This document shows, one piece after another, positions 18,587 to 27,683 of a DNA stretch of 64,000 bases. The position numbers and the translations under genes are program-made. Below the pieces are notes generated by a model that worked only from the letters and a program-made list of their open reading frames with translations, searched no databases and was not told where the DNA came from. This DNA is from Gammaproteobacteria bacterium (GTDB lineage Bacteria; Pseudomonadota; Gammaproteobacteria; Enterobacterales; Kangiellaceae): positions 124,001 through 188,000 of the forward strand of contig JABXHY010000025.1 of the NCBI GenBank assembly GCA_013373375.1, given 5' to 3'. Position 1 is the first letter of the stretch. Each line of letters opens with the position of its first letter.

Positions 18587-21500
18587 TCATGTTTTATCGC
18601 TATCGGCTTTTAATTGCTTTTCCAGCTCATTAGCCACTGACTCTGGCGAACTGGTTCCCCGCGCCAGTAGTTGATAAGCAACCGGTACAATGAATAGTGT
18701 GAAAAAAGTTGCCGCAAATACGCCCGATAACATTACTATTCCTATCATCACGCGAGTTTCAGAGCCCGCTCCACTGGATAATACTAAAGGTAATGCACCG
18801 GCAACAGTCGTGAGCCCGGTCATAACAATTGGTCGAAATCGAGTTTCAACAGCCATTTCCAAAGCTTTAGAAAATTCATAGCCTTTATCACGCATTTGAT
18901 TAGCAAACTCTACAATTAAAATACCATTTTTTGCTGCCAAACCAACCAAAATAATCAGACCAATTTGCGAGTAAATATTGAGTGTACTGCCAGTCAAGTA
19001 TAACCCTAGTAAGCCTCCTCCCATCGCCAAAGGCACGGTTAAAATGATCACAAATGGATGCACCCAGCTCTCAAATTGTGCCGCTAAAACTAAAAAAACC
19101 ACAGATAAACCTAACAAAAACACAAACATGATCGAACTGCCAGACTTTATAAAATCTCGGCTTTGCCCTTTGTAATCAATGACTGCGGTTTCGGGTAAAT
19201 TTTCTTTTACCAGTTTCTCCATATGCGCCAAAGCATCACCCAATGATAAACCATCCATCAGATTAGCTTCTAATGTGATCGCCCTGATTCGATTATATCG
19301 GCTCAAGGTTTCAGCAGCGGCGTACTCTCGTGTGGAAACTAAGTTAGATAATGGAATTAATTTTCCGCTTTGCTGTGATCGCACATAAATATTTTTGACA
19401 TCATTAATTGAGCGTTGTTCATCTCGCTCTCCTTCAACGATCACATCATATTCTTCGCCGCGTTCGAGATAAGTCGTAACATTTCGACCACTCATCATTG
19501 TTTCTAAAGTACGTCCCACCGTTTGTATCGAGACACCAAGATCTGCCGCTCGATCATAATTGACTTTAAAATCGATTTGCGGTCGTGTTTCTTTATAATT
19601 GTCGTCGATGCCTGTAAGACCAGGGTTATCTTGTTCTAATTTGGCAACAATAGTGTCACGCCATTCCGCCAATTCATCATAGGTCGCACCACCAATTACA
19701 AATTGAACTGGTTTACTGGCGCCGCCACCTAATCCTCGACGCATAATAGGAAATGCTCTTATACCCGGAAGATCCGATAGCTTTTGTCTGACGTCATTCA
19801 TAATGGACCAGGCATCACGGCGTTGGTCCCAATCGTTTAATAAGACAATAACAAACCCGCCGTTGAAATTTTCAATTCGACCAAATCCTCTTGGCGCCCG
19901 AACCAATAATCGACGTACTTCACCGGACTCTACAAAGCTCATCAAGCGTTTTTCAACTTCGTTCATGTATTCTTCTAAAAACTGATAGCTTGATCCTTCT
20001 GGAGCAGAAACACTCACAAAAAACGCACCTCGGTCTTCGGCTGGCGCAAATTCTTGTGGCACGTGTGGATATAACCAAGCGGTCGCTCCCACTAAAATCA
20101 TAAAGCTTAGTACGACAAGTCCTTTTCGTTTCAAGCAGGCATGAACTGACTTTAAGTAAGCACTTTTAAGTTTCTCGACAGCTTTTTCTAATCCCTTCAC
20201 TACTACATTATGACTATCATTTTTTTGTTTCAGTAACTTTGAAGCTAACATCGGTGACAGGGTTAATGCGACCAGTGAGGAAAACGCAACCGCTGTTGCA
20301 ATGGTTAACGCAAACTCTGTAAATAATCGACCAATATCGCCTTCTAAAAAAGTAATAGGAACAAAAACTGAAATCAAAACCAGTGTGGTTGCAATTACAG
20401 CAAAACCGACTTGCCTTGTCCCACGAAAAGCACCAACCAATGGCGTTTCGCCTTTTTCCTGAATCCTTCTTACTACATTTTCAAGCACCACTATCGCATC
20501 GTCAACAACCAGCCCTATAGCCAGTACCAGAGCAAGTAGAGTTAACAGGTTAATCGTAAACCCGAGAGCATAAACGACGATAAATGTTGCAATAATCGAT
20601 ACCGGGACCGTCACTGCAGGAATGATCATCGCTCGTGCACTGCCAAGAAATAAATAGATCACTAAAATGACACAACCTATTGCAATAAATAATGTTGTGT
20701 AAACTTCATTAATGGAAGATTCTATAAAAATAGATGAGTCATAACTTTGTTCAATACTCATCCCTTCTGGCAAGTTTTGATTAACACGCTCGGTTAATTT
20801 TTTAACGCCTCGGGCCACTTCGATCGTATTCGCTGTCGACTGCTTAACAATGCCAATACCAACCATTGGAATTTCATTACCGCGAAAAAACAATCGACTT
20901 TCACGTAAACCTAATTCAACTCGGGCAATATCACCGAGCCTTATCAGATAACCACTTTCTCCTTCTGCAATCACTAACTTGGCAAAATCTTTAGGCTTGT
21001 TAAAGTTACGCTCAATTCGTGCTTTAAATATTCGCTCTTCTGACTCAAGACTACCGGCGGGCAGCTCAATATTTTCACTGCGTAATGCCGCTTCAATATC
21101 CGAAACAGTAATTCCCCTTGCGGCCATTTCTTGTCGGTCAAGCCAAATACGCATCGCGTATCGCTGGCCTCCACCCACTCGAACTCGCGCGACACCATCA
21201 AGTGTTGAATACTGATCCACCAAATATCGCTGTGCGTAGTCCGTTAACTCTGGCACGCTCATTCGGTCACTCGCTAAATTCTGCCAGATAATCACATCAT
21301 CATTACTGTCAACTTTTTGAACTTCTGGTGGTTCCGACTCTTCGGGTAAGTTGTCTTGAATTCCCGATATTCGATCTCGGATATCATTTGCAGCAGAGTC
21401 GATGTCACGTCCCACCGCAAACTCTATCGTGACATTTGACTCACCATCTTGCGAGCGCGACTCGATAAACTCGATACCTTCCACACCAGCGATTCTTTCT

Positions 21501-21703
21501 TCAATTAACTGTGTGATTCGTGTTTCTACAATATTAGCGGGTGCACCGGGATAACGTACTTCAACCGTTACAATCGGAGGGTCAATATCAGGGTATTCTC
21601 TAAGCGGAAGTCGTTCAAATGATAATAAACCAAATGCAATAAGCAGTAACGAAATGACCGAAGCAAATACTGGACGCTTAACCGAAATATCGGATAACAC
21701 CAT
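18587..21703 (-). CDS. RND multidrug efflux permease (HAE1 family)
   Basis: The 1038-aa inner-membrane pump uses the proton gradient to expel hydrophobic or amphipathic compounds through a tripartite channel. Features: ISVKRPVFASVISLLLIAFG as TM1 (about 6-28), the first periplasmic porter loop, proton-relay aspartates D401-D402 in GLVVDDAIVVLENV (TM4), an internal repeat starting near 520, and the second TM bundle from about 850 with GLAAKNGILIVEFAN. Length is typical. The adaptor gene lies 2 nt upstream; no outer membrane channel gene is present, so a shared TolC-like channel is likely. No linked regulator is visible. Confidence 0.95.
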   Translation of the reverse strand: MVLSDISVKRPVFASVISLLLIAFGLLSFERLPLREYPDIDPPIVTVEVRYPGAPANIVETRITQLIEERIAGVEGIEFIESRSQDGESNVTIEFAVGRDIDSAANDIRDRISGIQDNLPEESEPPEVQKVDSNDDVIIWQNLASDRMSVPELTDYAQRYLVDQYSTLDGVARVRVGGGQRYAMRIWLDRQEMAARGITVSDIEAALRSENIELPAGSLESEERIFKARIERNFNKPKDFAKLVIAEGESGYLIRLGDIARVELGLRESRLFFRGNEIPMVGIGIVKQSTANTIEVARGVKKLTERVNQNLPEGMSIEQSYDSSIFIESSINEVYTTLFIAIGCVILVIYLFLGSARAMIIPAVTVPVSIIATFIVVYALGFTINLLTLLALVLAIGLVVDDAIVVLENVVRRIQEKGETPLVGAFRGTRQVGFAVIATTLVLISVFVPITFLEGDIGRLFTEFALTIATAVAFSSLVALTLSPMLASKLLKQKNDSHNVVVKGLEKAVEKLKSAYLKSVHACLKRKGLVVLSFMILVGATAWLYPHVPQEFAPAEDRGAFFVSVSAPEGSSYQFLEEYMNEVEKRLMSFVESGEVRRLLVRAPRGFGRIENFNGGFVIVLLNDWDQRRDAWSIMNDVRQKLSDLPGIRAFPIMRRGLGGGASKPVQFVIGGATYDELAEWRDTIVAKLEQDNPGLTGIDDNYKETRPQIDFKVNYDRAADLGVSIQTVGRTLETMMSGRNVTTYLERGEEYDVIVEGERDEQRSINDVKNIYVRSQQSGKLIPLSNLVSTREYAAAETLSRYNRIRAITLEANLMDGLSLGDALAHMEKLVKENLPETAVIDYKGQSRDFIKSGSSIMFVFLLGLSVVFLVLAAQFESWVHPFVIILTVPLAMGGGLLGLYLTGSTLNIYSQIGLIILVGLAAKNGILIVEFANQMRDKGYEFSKALEMAVETRFRPIVMTGLTTVAGALPLVLSSGAGSETRVMIGIVMLSGVFAATFFTLFIVPVAYQLLARGTSSPESVANELEKQLKADSDKT

Positions 21704-21705
21704 GA

Positions 21706-22851
21706 TTAAACATCCTTACCTTGAAAGGCGATGGTTCGAGTATTTGAAGTGACGTCACTGACTTTTTCAGAAGGCTTTTTATCCAACATTTGTTGTAACG
21801 TTTCGTCGTTCTCTTCGATCGCTTTAATACTCACTTCCTGGCCTGGTCGAATACGATTTACACCGTGCACCACAACCTTGTCGCCAATCGATAGTCCAGC
21901 GAGCACTTCAGCTTCACCTTTGCGTCTTTCGCCAAGCTTGACTTCAACTCGCTTTGCAATCAGCTTTCCGTCTTGCTTTTCAACAACGTAAACATAATTT
22001 TTGGTAGAAGAAGATACCAGAGCTTCTTCCTGTATGACCAATGCTTCTCTTGGATTAGCCTGAACATTCACTCGCATAAGTAATCCAGGTAATAACGTTG
22101 CATCAGGATTGTCAAGCATGGCTCGAACAACAACTGAACGAGTTATTGGATCTATGCGGCTGTCAATACTGACAACTTCACCAGCAAAAGTTTGATTTTT
22201 AAAGGCTCGTGAACGCGCTTCAATTTTTACTCCGGGAGACACTGCCGCAAGGAACAATTCCGGAATAGAGAAATCGAGTTTCATCTTGCTAACGTCATCT
22301 ATAGTGGTAATTACAGTACCTGGTTGAGCAATAGCGCCAACGCTAATATTGCGCAATCCCAGTAGACCATCAAAAGGCGCGACAATACTTCTTTCGCGAA
22401 TTCTTGATTGGATGGCATTCATTCGTGCTCTTGCTGTTTCAACTTCACGTTGTTGCTCGTCTATTGTGGACTGAGTGGTGGCATTTTTCTTCGCCAATGG
22501 CTTAAGTCGTTTTACCTGCTTTAGAGCCTCATTGAGTCGTGATTGCTCTTCAGCAAGCTGGGCTTGCTCTTCTGTCATATCGAGTTCGATTAATACATCG
22601 CCTTTAGTGGCTCGTTGACCGTCGTTAAAATTTACTCGAATAACTCGATCCGTAACAGTTGACATTAACTCGACGCTTTCATTGGCCTTCAAAGTACCTA
22701 AGGCTTCAACTTCATCGACGAATGGAACAGGTTTTATTTCTGAAATAATGACAGGAACACTTTCAGCATAGAGATCACTGGCCCAACCAAGAGTTACTAA
22801 TATTAAAATGAGTAGAACTGTGCTGTTCGAATTATCCTGAAAGGTTTTCAT
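21706..22851 (-). CDS. RND efflux periplasmic adaptor (membrane fusion protein)
   Basis: The 381-aa adaptor links the downstream pump to the outer membrane channel. It begins with a hydrophobic anchor or signal (about 10-29). The lipoyl half-motif EALGTLKANESVELMSTVTDRV is followed by GQRATKGDVLIELD, an alpha-hairpin (about 85-150; EEQSRLNEALKQVKRLKPLAKK), the second lipoyl half IVAPFDGLLGLRNISVGA, and beta-barrel and membrane-proximal domains. The pair resembles MexJK/VexAB-like systems, but specificity cannot be read. The region upstream (22852-23012) holds no gene. Confidence 0.93.
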   Translation of the reverse strand: MKTFQDNSNSTVLLILILVTLGWASDLYAESVPVIISEIKPVPFVDEVEALGTLKANESVELMSTVTDRVIRVNFNDGQRATKGDVLIELDMTEEQAQLAEEQSRLNEALKQVKRLKPLAKKNATTQSTIDEQQREVETARARMNAIQSRIRERSIVAPFDGLLGLRNISVGAIAQPGTVITTIDDVSKMKLDFSIPELFLAAVSPGVKIEARSRAFKNQTFAGEVVSIDSRIDPITRSVVVRAMLDNPDATLLPGLLMRVNVQANPREALVIQEEALVSSSTKNYVYVVEKQDGKLIAKRVEVKLGERRKGEAEVLAGLSIGDKVVVHGVNRIRPGQEVSIKAIEENDETLQQMLDKKPSEKVSDVTSNTRTIAFQGKDV

Positions 22852-23012
22852 AACTGTTCCAAATGATCATTTATTCACAAACTAGAGCTTAGACTAGAGT
22901 TATACGCTATTGAAACAAAAAGTATTCATAAAATACTATACAGTAAATAGATACTTGGGTTCGAAGCATTCGATTATTTTACTTAACGTTGCTTCGAAGC
23001 CAAGACGGTCTT

Positions 23013-23495
23013 TTACCAACCTTGTGTACCAACCTCGCCCTTAAACGGGCCTGTTAAGTTTTTAGTGATCCAGCCACCGTAAAAGTCCCCGGCTTGCGAC
23101 GCTACTTTTTCACCTCCAACCCAACATTCCTCTAATTTACTGGCATAGAAAGCAAGATAGCCGGTTATCGCTTTAAAAGTCGCGACTGGATTTCCATAAG
23201 CCCAAGCAACATTGATTATCTTTTTATCAAACATACAAAAGTCAAAATAATGAGCCATACCTTTCCACTCACAAAACGAGCGATGTTTATTGGGAATCAG
23301 AAATTCCATTTTTATATCGTCTGGAGGTAAGTAGTAGGTCGGTGGATGAGCAGTTTCTAAAACTCGAAAGGCATTGTCAGTGCATGCAATAGTGTGTTGT
23401 TGATGGATTATTTTAATAGTCGATTTTACGGATTCAAGCTGTGGTGGTCGCGGATACTCCCATACATTTTCAGCAGGTAAGTTGGGCTGGGTCAT
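23013..23495 (-). CDS. DUF427 family protein
   Basis: The 160-aa cytoplasmic protein shows the DUF427 pattern: WEYPRPPQLE, RVLETAHPPTYYLPPDDIKMEFL (split over about 44-66), SFCEWKGMAHYFD with the conserved CEWKG, and WAYGNPVATFKAITGYLAFYA. The family folds as a small beta-tent and is associated with stress or redox contexts, but no reaction is established. It ends GWITKNLTGPFKGEVGTQGW, a usual C-terminus. It stands alone. Confidence 0.88.
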   Translation of the reverse strand: MTQPNLPAENVWEYPRPPQLESVKSTIKIIHQQHTIACTDNAFRVLETAHPPTYYLPPDDIKMEFLIPNKHRSFCEWKGMAHYFDFCMFDKKIINVAWAYGNPVATFKAITGYLAFYASKLEECWVGGEKVASQAGDFYGGWITKNLTGPFKGEVGTQGW

Positions 23496-23644
23496 TAAAC
23501 ACCTCCTTTGCGTAGGTGTTTAACTGTTACGATTCTTATACGGCAATAGAGCTAATGCTTTAAAAGGTCTAAATATTCACTAAGGCTTCTCAATGCATTG
23601 GAGTTCACACATTAAGAAGCCATTACTAAACTGTTACAACACTT

Positions 23645-25456
23645 CTAAGCTTGTTTTTCAGCGATATACTTATCGATGATTCGCTCAAGAATATCCAATG
23701 GTACAGCGCCGTTTTTCAACACCACATCGTGAAAGTCCCGTAAATCAAATTTATCACCTAAAGCTTCTTTAGCTTTTTTTCTCAGCTCTAATATTTTAAT
23801 CATACCAACTTTGTAAGCGGTTGCTTGACCAGGCATAACGATATAGCGTTCGATTTCTGCGACCACATCACTTTTTGCCATCCCAGTATTTTTCAACATG
23901 TAATCGATCGCTTCTTCCCGCGTCCAACGTTTTGCATGGATTCCGGTATCAACCACAAGTCGCACGGCACGGAACAATTCTGCTTGTAACCGACCAATAT
24001 TGTCGTATGGGTTTTCTTGAAAGCCAAGCTCCCAAGCGACCTGCTCTGAATACAGAGCCCAACCTTCTACGTAAGCCGTAAACGGAGCAAACTTTCTAAA
24101 CATGGGTACATCTTCAAGCTCTTGTTGAATAGCAATTTGGAAATGATGACCGGGTACTGCTTCATGGTAAGCCAAAGTGCGCATACCATATTTGGGCGTT
24201 GCTTTAATATCATATAAATTCGCAAAGAATGTTCCTGGTCTTGAACCGTCCAATGCTGGCTGCTGATAGTAAGCACCAGGCGATGTTTGTTCTTTAAACT
24301 CAGGAATTCGCTTTACGATAACACCTGCTTTTGGTCTAACGCGAAAGGCTTGATCAAGACCTTGATTAATTTCATCTATTATTTTTTGATAGTCTTTTAA
24401 AATCTGCTGCCGACCTTCGTCAGTATCTGGATAATAAAAACGCTCATCCGACGCTAATACTTCCATTGCAGCAGTGAATCCTTCAGAAGTATCGAATCCT
24501 TCACTGGCTAAAATAGTTAAGATTTCTTGTTGAATTCTATCAACTTCGGATAATCCTAAATTATGAATATAATCAGGGGTATAATCAGTCGTCGTAAACA
24601 GCTTTAATGCCATACGGTAAGCAGTATCGCCTTCTGGTAATTTCCAAAAACCATCTTCGGAAGTTGCTTTATCACCCAAAGATTCAAAATATTGAATAAA
24701 GCCGTCGTAAGCATCATGCACACTACTCTCGATTGCTAATTTGGTTTCGTTGAGTAAGCGCTGCTTTTCCTCTGCATCAATTTCAGTTTTGTCGAGCTTT
24801 TCTGATAAAGATGTGTAGAGGATATTTTCTTCAGCCGGCTTACCAACAAACTCTTTCATTTCTTTAAGCACGCGATCGATCACAAACTGCGGCGGAATTA
24901 TTTTATTTTGCTCACGAATTTTTAGGCCTTCTTCAATTTGAGAAAATTTCCGTTTCACTTCGTGCAATCGAGCAATGTAATCTTCGGCGTCTCTTACACT
25001 ATGCACTTGATGCTGAGCATCCATAAACGATGGAAAGTTTGATTGCGCACCAAACAACTGATTTACCGGATAGTTATAATAACGATAAGGCTCAAACTCT
25101 ATCGCATAATCCATCAAGTACAGCATGATGTCTCTGGAAAGCGTTTCATTTTCATCAAGATCTTCGTAACTCAGTAGCATCTCTCGATACTCACGAACTT
25201 TTTCAAAAAGCTCATCAGTATTATCAGGGCTAGCATCGTCGAGTTTACTTTGGTGTCCCTTAATACCAATGTTTTCTAACACATGCAGAGACGTTAATGT
25301 TTCAGGACTGTCTTTCACTGCTTCATAAATAACGCGATTGAAAAACATATTGATAGTGAGAGGTTTAAAAGTCAGGTTGTACCAAATAAAAGCACTACCA
25401 AGAGCTATTAAGAACAACAGGATACTGACAAACCATAGTATTATTTTTTTTATCAT
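23645..25456 (-). CDS. DUF885 metallopeptidase-like protein
   Basis: 603 aa from the ATG at 25456, with GGAG about 9 nt upstream (a TTG three codons earlier is less likely). An N-terminal membrane anchor or signal (about 4-30) precedes an all-helical DUF885 domain with the zinc motif LAYHEAVPGHHFQIA (about 430-444) and YVEGWALYSEQV (about 470-481). This resembles M32/M3-like gluzincins with H-E-x-x-P-G-H-H. DUF885 proteins are predicted envelope-associated peptidases, and some members are lipoproteins. The gene is preceded by an unusual terminator and a 540-bp gap. Confidence 0.88.
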   Translation of the reverse strand: MIKKIILWFVSILLFLIALGSAFIWYNLTFKPLTINMFFNRVIYEAVKDSPETLTSLHVLENIGIKGHQSKLDDASPDNTDELFEKVREYREMLLSYEDLDENETLSRDIMLYLMDYAIEFEPYRYYNYPVNQLFGAQSNFPSFMDAQHQVHSVRDAEDYIARLHEVKRKFSQIEEGLKIREQNKIIPPQFVIDRVLKEMKEFVGKPAEENILYTSLSEKLDKTEIDAEEKQRLLNETKLAIESSVHDAYDGFIQYFESLGDKATSEDGFWKLPEGDTAYRMALKLFTTTDYTPDYIHNLGLSEVDRIQQEILTILASEGFDTSEGFTAAMEVLASDERFYYPDTDEGRQQILKDYQKIIDEINQGLDQAFRVRPKAGVIVKRIPEFKEQTSPGAYYQQPALDGSRPGTFFANLYDIKATPKYGMRTLAYHEAVPGHHFQIAIQQELEDVPMFRKFAPFTAYVEGWALYSEQVAWELGFQENPYDNIGRLQAELFRAVRLVVDTGIHAKRWTREEAIDYMLKNTGMAKSDVVAEIERYIVMPGQATAYKVGMIKILELRKKAKEALGDKFDLRDFHDVVLKNGAVPLDILERIIDKYIAEKQA

Positions 25457-25556
25457 CGAGCCCAACTCCCCGGTTGTAATCTAAAGAACCCGAAGACCTT
25501 ACCAAAATTGCATCAACAACGGGAGCAAAAAGATTTTTCAAGATGTATCAGAAGGT

Positions 25557-25586
25557 AAAAAAAAGCCCCACTGAAAACAGCGGGGC
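25557..25586 (-). terminator. Orphan minus-strand intrinsic terminator
   Basis: Read on the minus strand, GCCCCGCTG pairs with CAGTGGGGC around a TTTT loop and is followed by eight T residues. One pair is G-U in the minus transcript but A-C on the plus strand, which fixes the polarity. It lies upstream of the DUF885 gene, and no annotated minus-strand gene feeds it. Confidence 0.85.
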
Positions 25587-25830
25587 AACCTTAGGGGTCG
25601 AAATATCAGTCAGTTCAACTAGGTGAAAACTATTTTGAGTACTGTGATTGGCCTGCACCAGAGTATTAGCCAGCGCTTTCACGCTAAAATTGCAGCATCA
25701 ATCAATAGCCTTCAGATACACATTAATTGCTGTGAAACGATGAATAAAGTGGATTTCCAATGGTTTGAGCCGGAGTTATCATTTTAAGTCACAGACATCG
25801 CCAATTGATAATATAAAAAACATGAACTGC
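25587..25830 (-). ncRNA. Candidate small RNA ending at the orphan terminator
   Basis: The terminator at 25557-25586 needs an upstream minus-strand transcript, yet no protein gene lies between it and the plus-strand start at 25996. A minus-strand -10-like TATATT (25810-25815) would give an RNA of about 240-250 nt. Its -35 is poor, so the 5' end is a guess. Internal hairpins are visible, for example AGCG-TGAAAG-CGCT at 25671-25684. It lacks the hallmark sequences of RNase P RNA, tmRNA and SRP RNA. The remaining sequence to 25995 is presumably the promoter of the RDD operon. Confidence 0.35.
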
Positions 25831-25995
25831 GTCATTGCATTTAACATTCGGTCTTACTGGGAACGGTAATCCTGCACCCTCTATAGGAATTTGCGATAAA
25901 TTGACGTACACTTGCTGCCGAAACTTTGACTATCATTTGATTATGGATTTAGGGCGAATAAGCAAGGACGTCGCCAAAATAACAAAAGCCAATTC

Positions 25996-26679
25996 ATGCT
26001 AGATACAAACCATCGTATTGAAGTGCCGGAAGGCATTGAAATTAATGTTCCACTCGCCGGACCAACTGTTCGTTGTTTGGCGTTTCTGATCGATTTTCTT
26101 ATCAGAATCGGCATCTATTTTATTGTAGCCATCATACTGAACGTTATGGGCCGCTTTGGTGCAGGTTTAATTTCTATCATGGTTTTCTTGCTTGAGTGGT
26201 TCTACCCCGTTTTTTTTGAGGTACTCAACCAAGGCGCAACACCTGGCAAAAAGATCATGGGAATTGCTGTCGTAAATGATGATGGCACTCCTGTTACCTG
26301 GAGCGCATCCATTGTGAGGAACCTATTACGCACGGCTGATATGTTTCCAGCGTTATACCTGACCGGAATTGTAAGCATGATGGTCAATCGACAATTCAAA
26401 CGTTTGGGAGATCTCGCGGCAGGAACGCTGGTCATTCATCGAAAAACTTACAGTTACAGTGGTAAGTTGCCGGAAGCCAAACCAGCCCAAATTAAATGGT
26501 CACTCTCGTTGGAAGAGCAAAGTGCAATCCTTCATTTTGGTGAACGTATGTCTCAACTCAGTGAGGCACGTCGTTTAGAGTTGGTGAATTTACTGGCTCC
26601 AGCATTGGATGAGTCAACCGCTAAAGGGCGATTAGCTAAGCTGCTATCATTAGCAAATTGGTTACGAGGTCGACGATGA
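25996..26679 (+). CDS. RDD-family membrane protein, first gene of the MoxR/DUF58 operon
   Basis: The 227-aa protein carries an RDD domain: arginine in VRCLAFLIDFLIRIGIYF (about 25-42), two aspartates, and the stretch NQGATPGKKIMGIAVVNDDGTPVTWSAS followed by RNLLRTAD. It has three or so transmembrane helices (about 33-55, 58-75, 115-135) and a soluble C-terminal tail. RDD proteins are integral membrane proteins of mixed, often unknown, function; some move ions or are maturation partners. The stop overlaps the next start (ATGA), beginning a chain of five overlapping junctions. No strong ribosome site precedes the ATG. Confidence 0.88.
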   Translation: MLDTNHRIEVPEGIEINVPLAGPTVRCLAFLIDFLIRIGIYFIVAIILNVMGRFGAGLISIMVFLLEWFYPVFFEVLNQGATPGKKIMGIAVVNDDGTPVTWSASIVRNLLRTADMFPALYLTGIVSMMVNRQFKRLGDLAAGTLVIHRKTYSYSGKLPEAKPAQIKWSLSLEEQSAILHFGERMSQLSEARRLELVNLLAPALDESTAKGRLAKLLSLANWLRGRR

Positions 26680-27683
26680 GACAGGAAGAGTTCGAGCATT
26701 TGCATGCAGAGAATTGGCAACAGTTCAAGCAACTGCTTGACGAATATGAAGTCAGAGCCAAACGTAATAAAATGAAAGCAGTCGATCTTAAACGGCTACC
26801 TGAGCATTATCGAAATATTTGTCATTGCCTGGCGATTGCAAAACAAAGACAGTACAGTCCTTATCTGATAGAGCATCTTGATACCCTTGTGTTACGCGGG
26901 CACCAAATTATCTATACCAAACACGATAATATATTAGTTCGTGTCATTGAATTTATCGCGCATGGTTTTCCTCGAAAAATTCAACAACATTTAAGCTTAT
27001 TCTGGTTAACTACTTTCGTCTTCTATGGACCTGGCGCTATCATGTTTGGTTTAACCATGATCAATCCTGAACTTATATACAGCTTAGTACCGGTTGACCA
27101 AGTAGTGTCGATAGAGTCAATGTATGATCCTGAACAGCGAGTACTCGGTCGAGAACGTGATTCAGATACTGATTTCTATATGTTCGGTCATTACATTCAA
27201 AATAATATAGGCATTGGCTTTCGTACCTTCGCCACTGGAATACTGTTTACACTGGGCAGCTTATTTTTTCTGATTTTTAATGGTTTATTTTTTGGCGCGA
27301 TAAGCGCGCATATTGTCAATGTGAAATACACATCAACATTCTTTCCCTTTGTGATAGGTCATGGTTCATTTGAACTTACCGCGATCGTAATATCCGGTAT
27401 GGCCGGCATCTTACTTGGGTGGTCACTAATTGCGCCTGGAAATTTAAAGCGTATTGAAGCGTTAAAACTCGCTGCTCAAAATGCAATTGGATTGATGTAT
27501 GGTGCAGTTTTATTGTTTTTAATTGCTGCTTTTGTTGAAGCCTTTTGGTCTTCAAGCACTAATCTCACAATCAATACAAAATATACCGTTGGCACTATTT
27601 TCTGGGTTTTAGTATTAGCCTATTTACTTTGGCCGAGAAAACCAATGATTAGTAGCGAAGCCTCGAGTGGAGAGACTCACTAA
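26676..27683 (+). CDS. SpoIIM/DUF95-family membrane protein
   Basis: 335 aa from the ATG at 26676, which overlaps the RDD stop codon by 4 nt; a TTG at 26658 is a longer but less likely start. The soluble, basic N-terminal helical part (1-110) is followed by five or six membrane helices. FYMFGHYIQNNIGIGFRTFATGILFTLGS and the GHGSFELTAIVISGMAG signature mark the stage II sporulation protein M family. In Bacillus SpoIIM works in septal wall remodelling. Non-spore-forming bacteria carry it beside MoxR and DUF58 genes, as here, where its job is unknown. Confidence 0.88.
   Translation: MRQEEFEHLHAENWQQFKQLLDEYEVRAKRNKMKAVDLKRLPEHYRNICHCLAIAKQRQYSPYLIEHLDTLVLRGHQIIYTKHDNILVRVIEFIAHGFPRKIQQHLSLFWLTTFVFYGPGAIMFGLTMINPELIYSLVPVDQVVSIESMYDPEQRVLGRERDSDTDFYMFGHYIQNNIGIGFRTFATGILFTLGSLFFLIFNGLFFGAISAHIVNVKYTSTFFPFVIGHGSFELTAIVISGMAGILLGWSLIAPGNLKRIEALKLAAQNAIGLMYGAVLLFLIAAFVEAFWSSSTNLTINTKYTVGTIFWVLVLAYLLWPRKPMISSEASSGETH

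Noticed and set aside
25557-25900. Possibility that the orphan transcript is RNase P RNA, tmRNA, SRP RNA or 6S RNA
   Set aside because: I looked for the conserved 5' and core sequences of the first three and for the long two-arm pairing of 6S RNA and did not find them.
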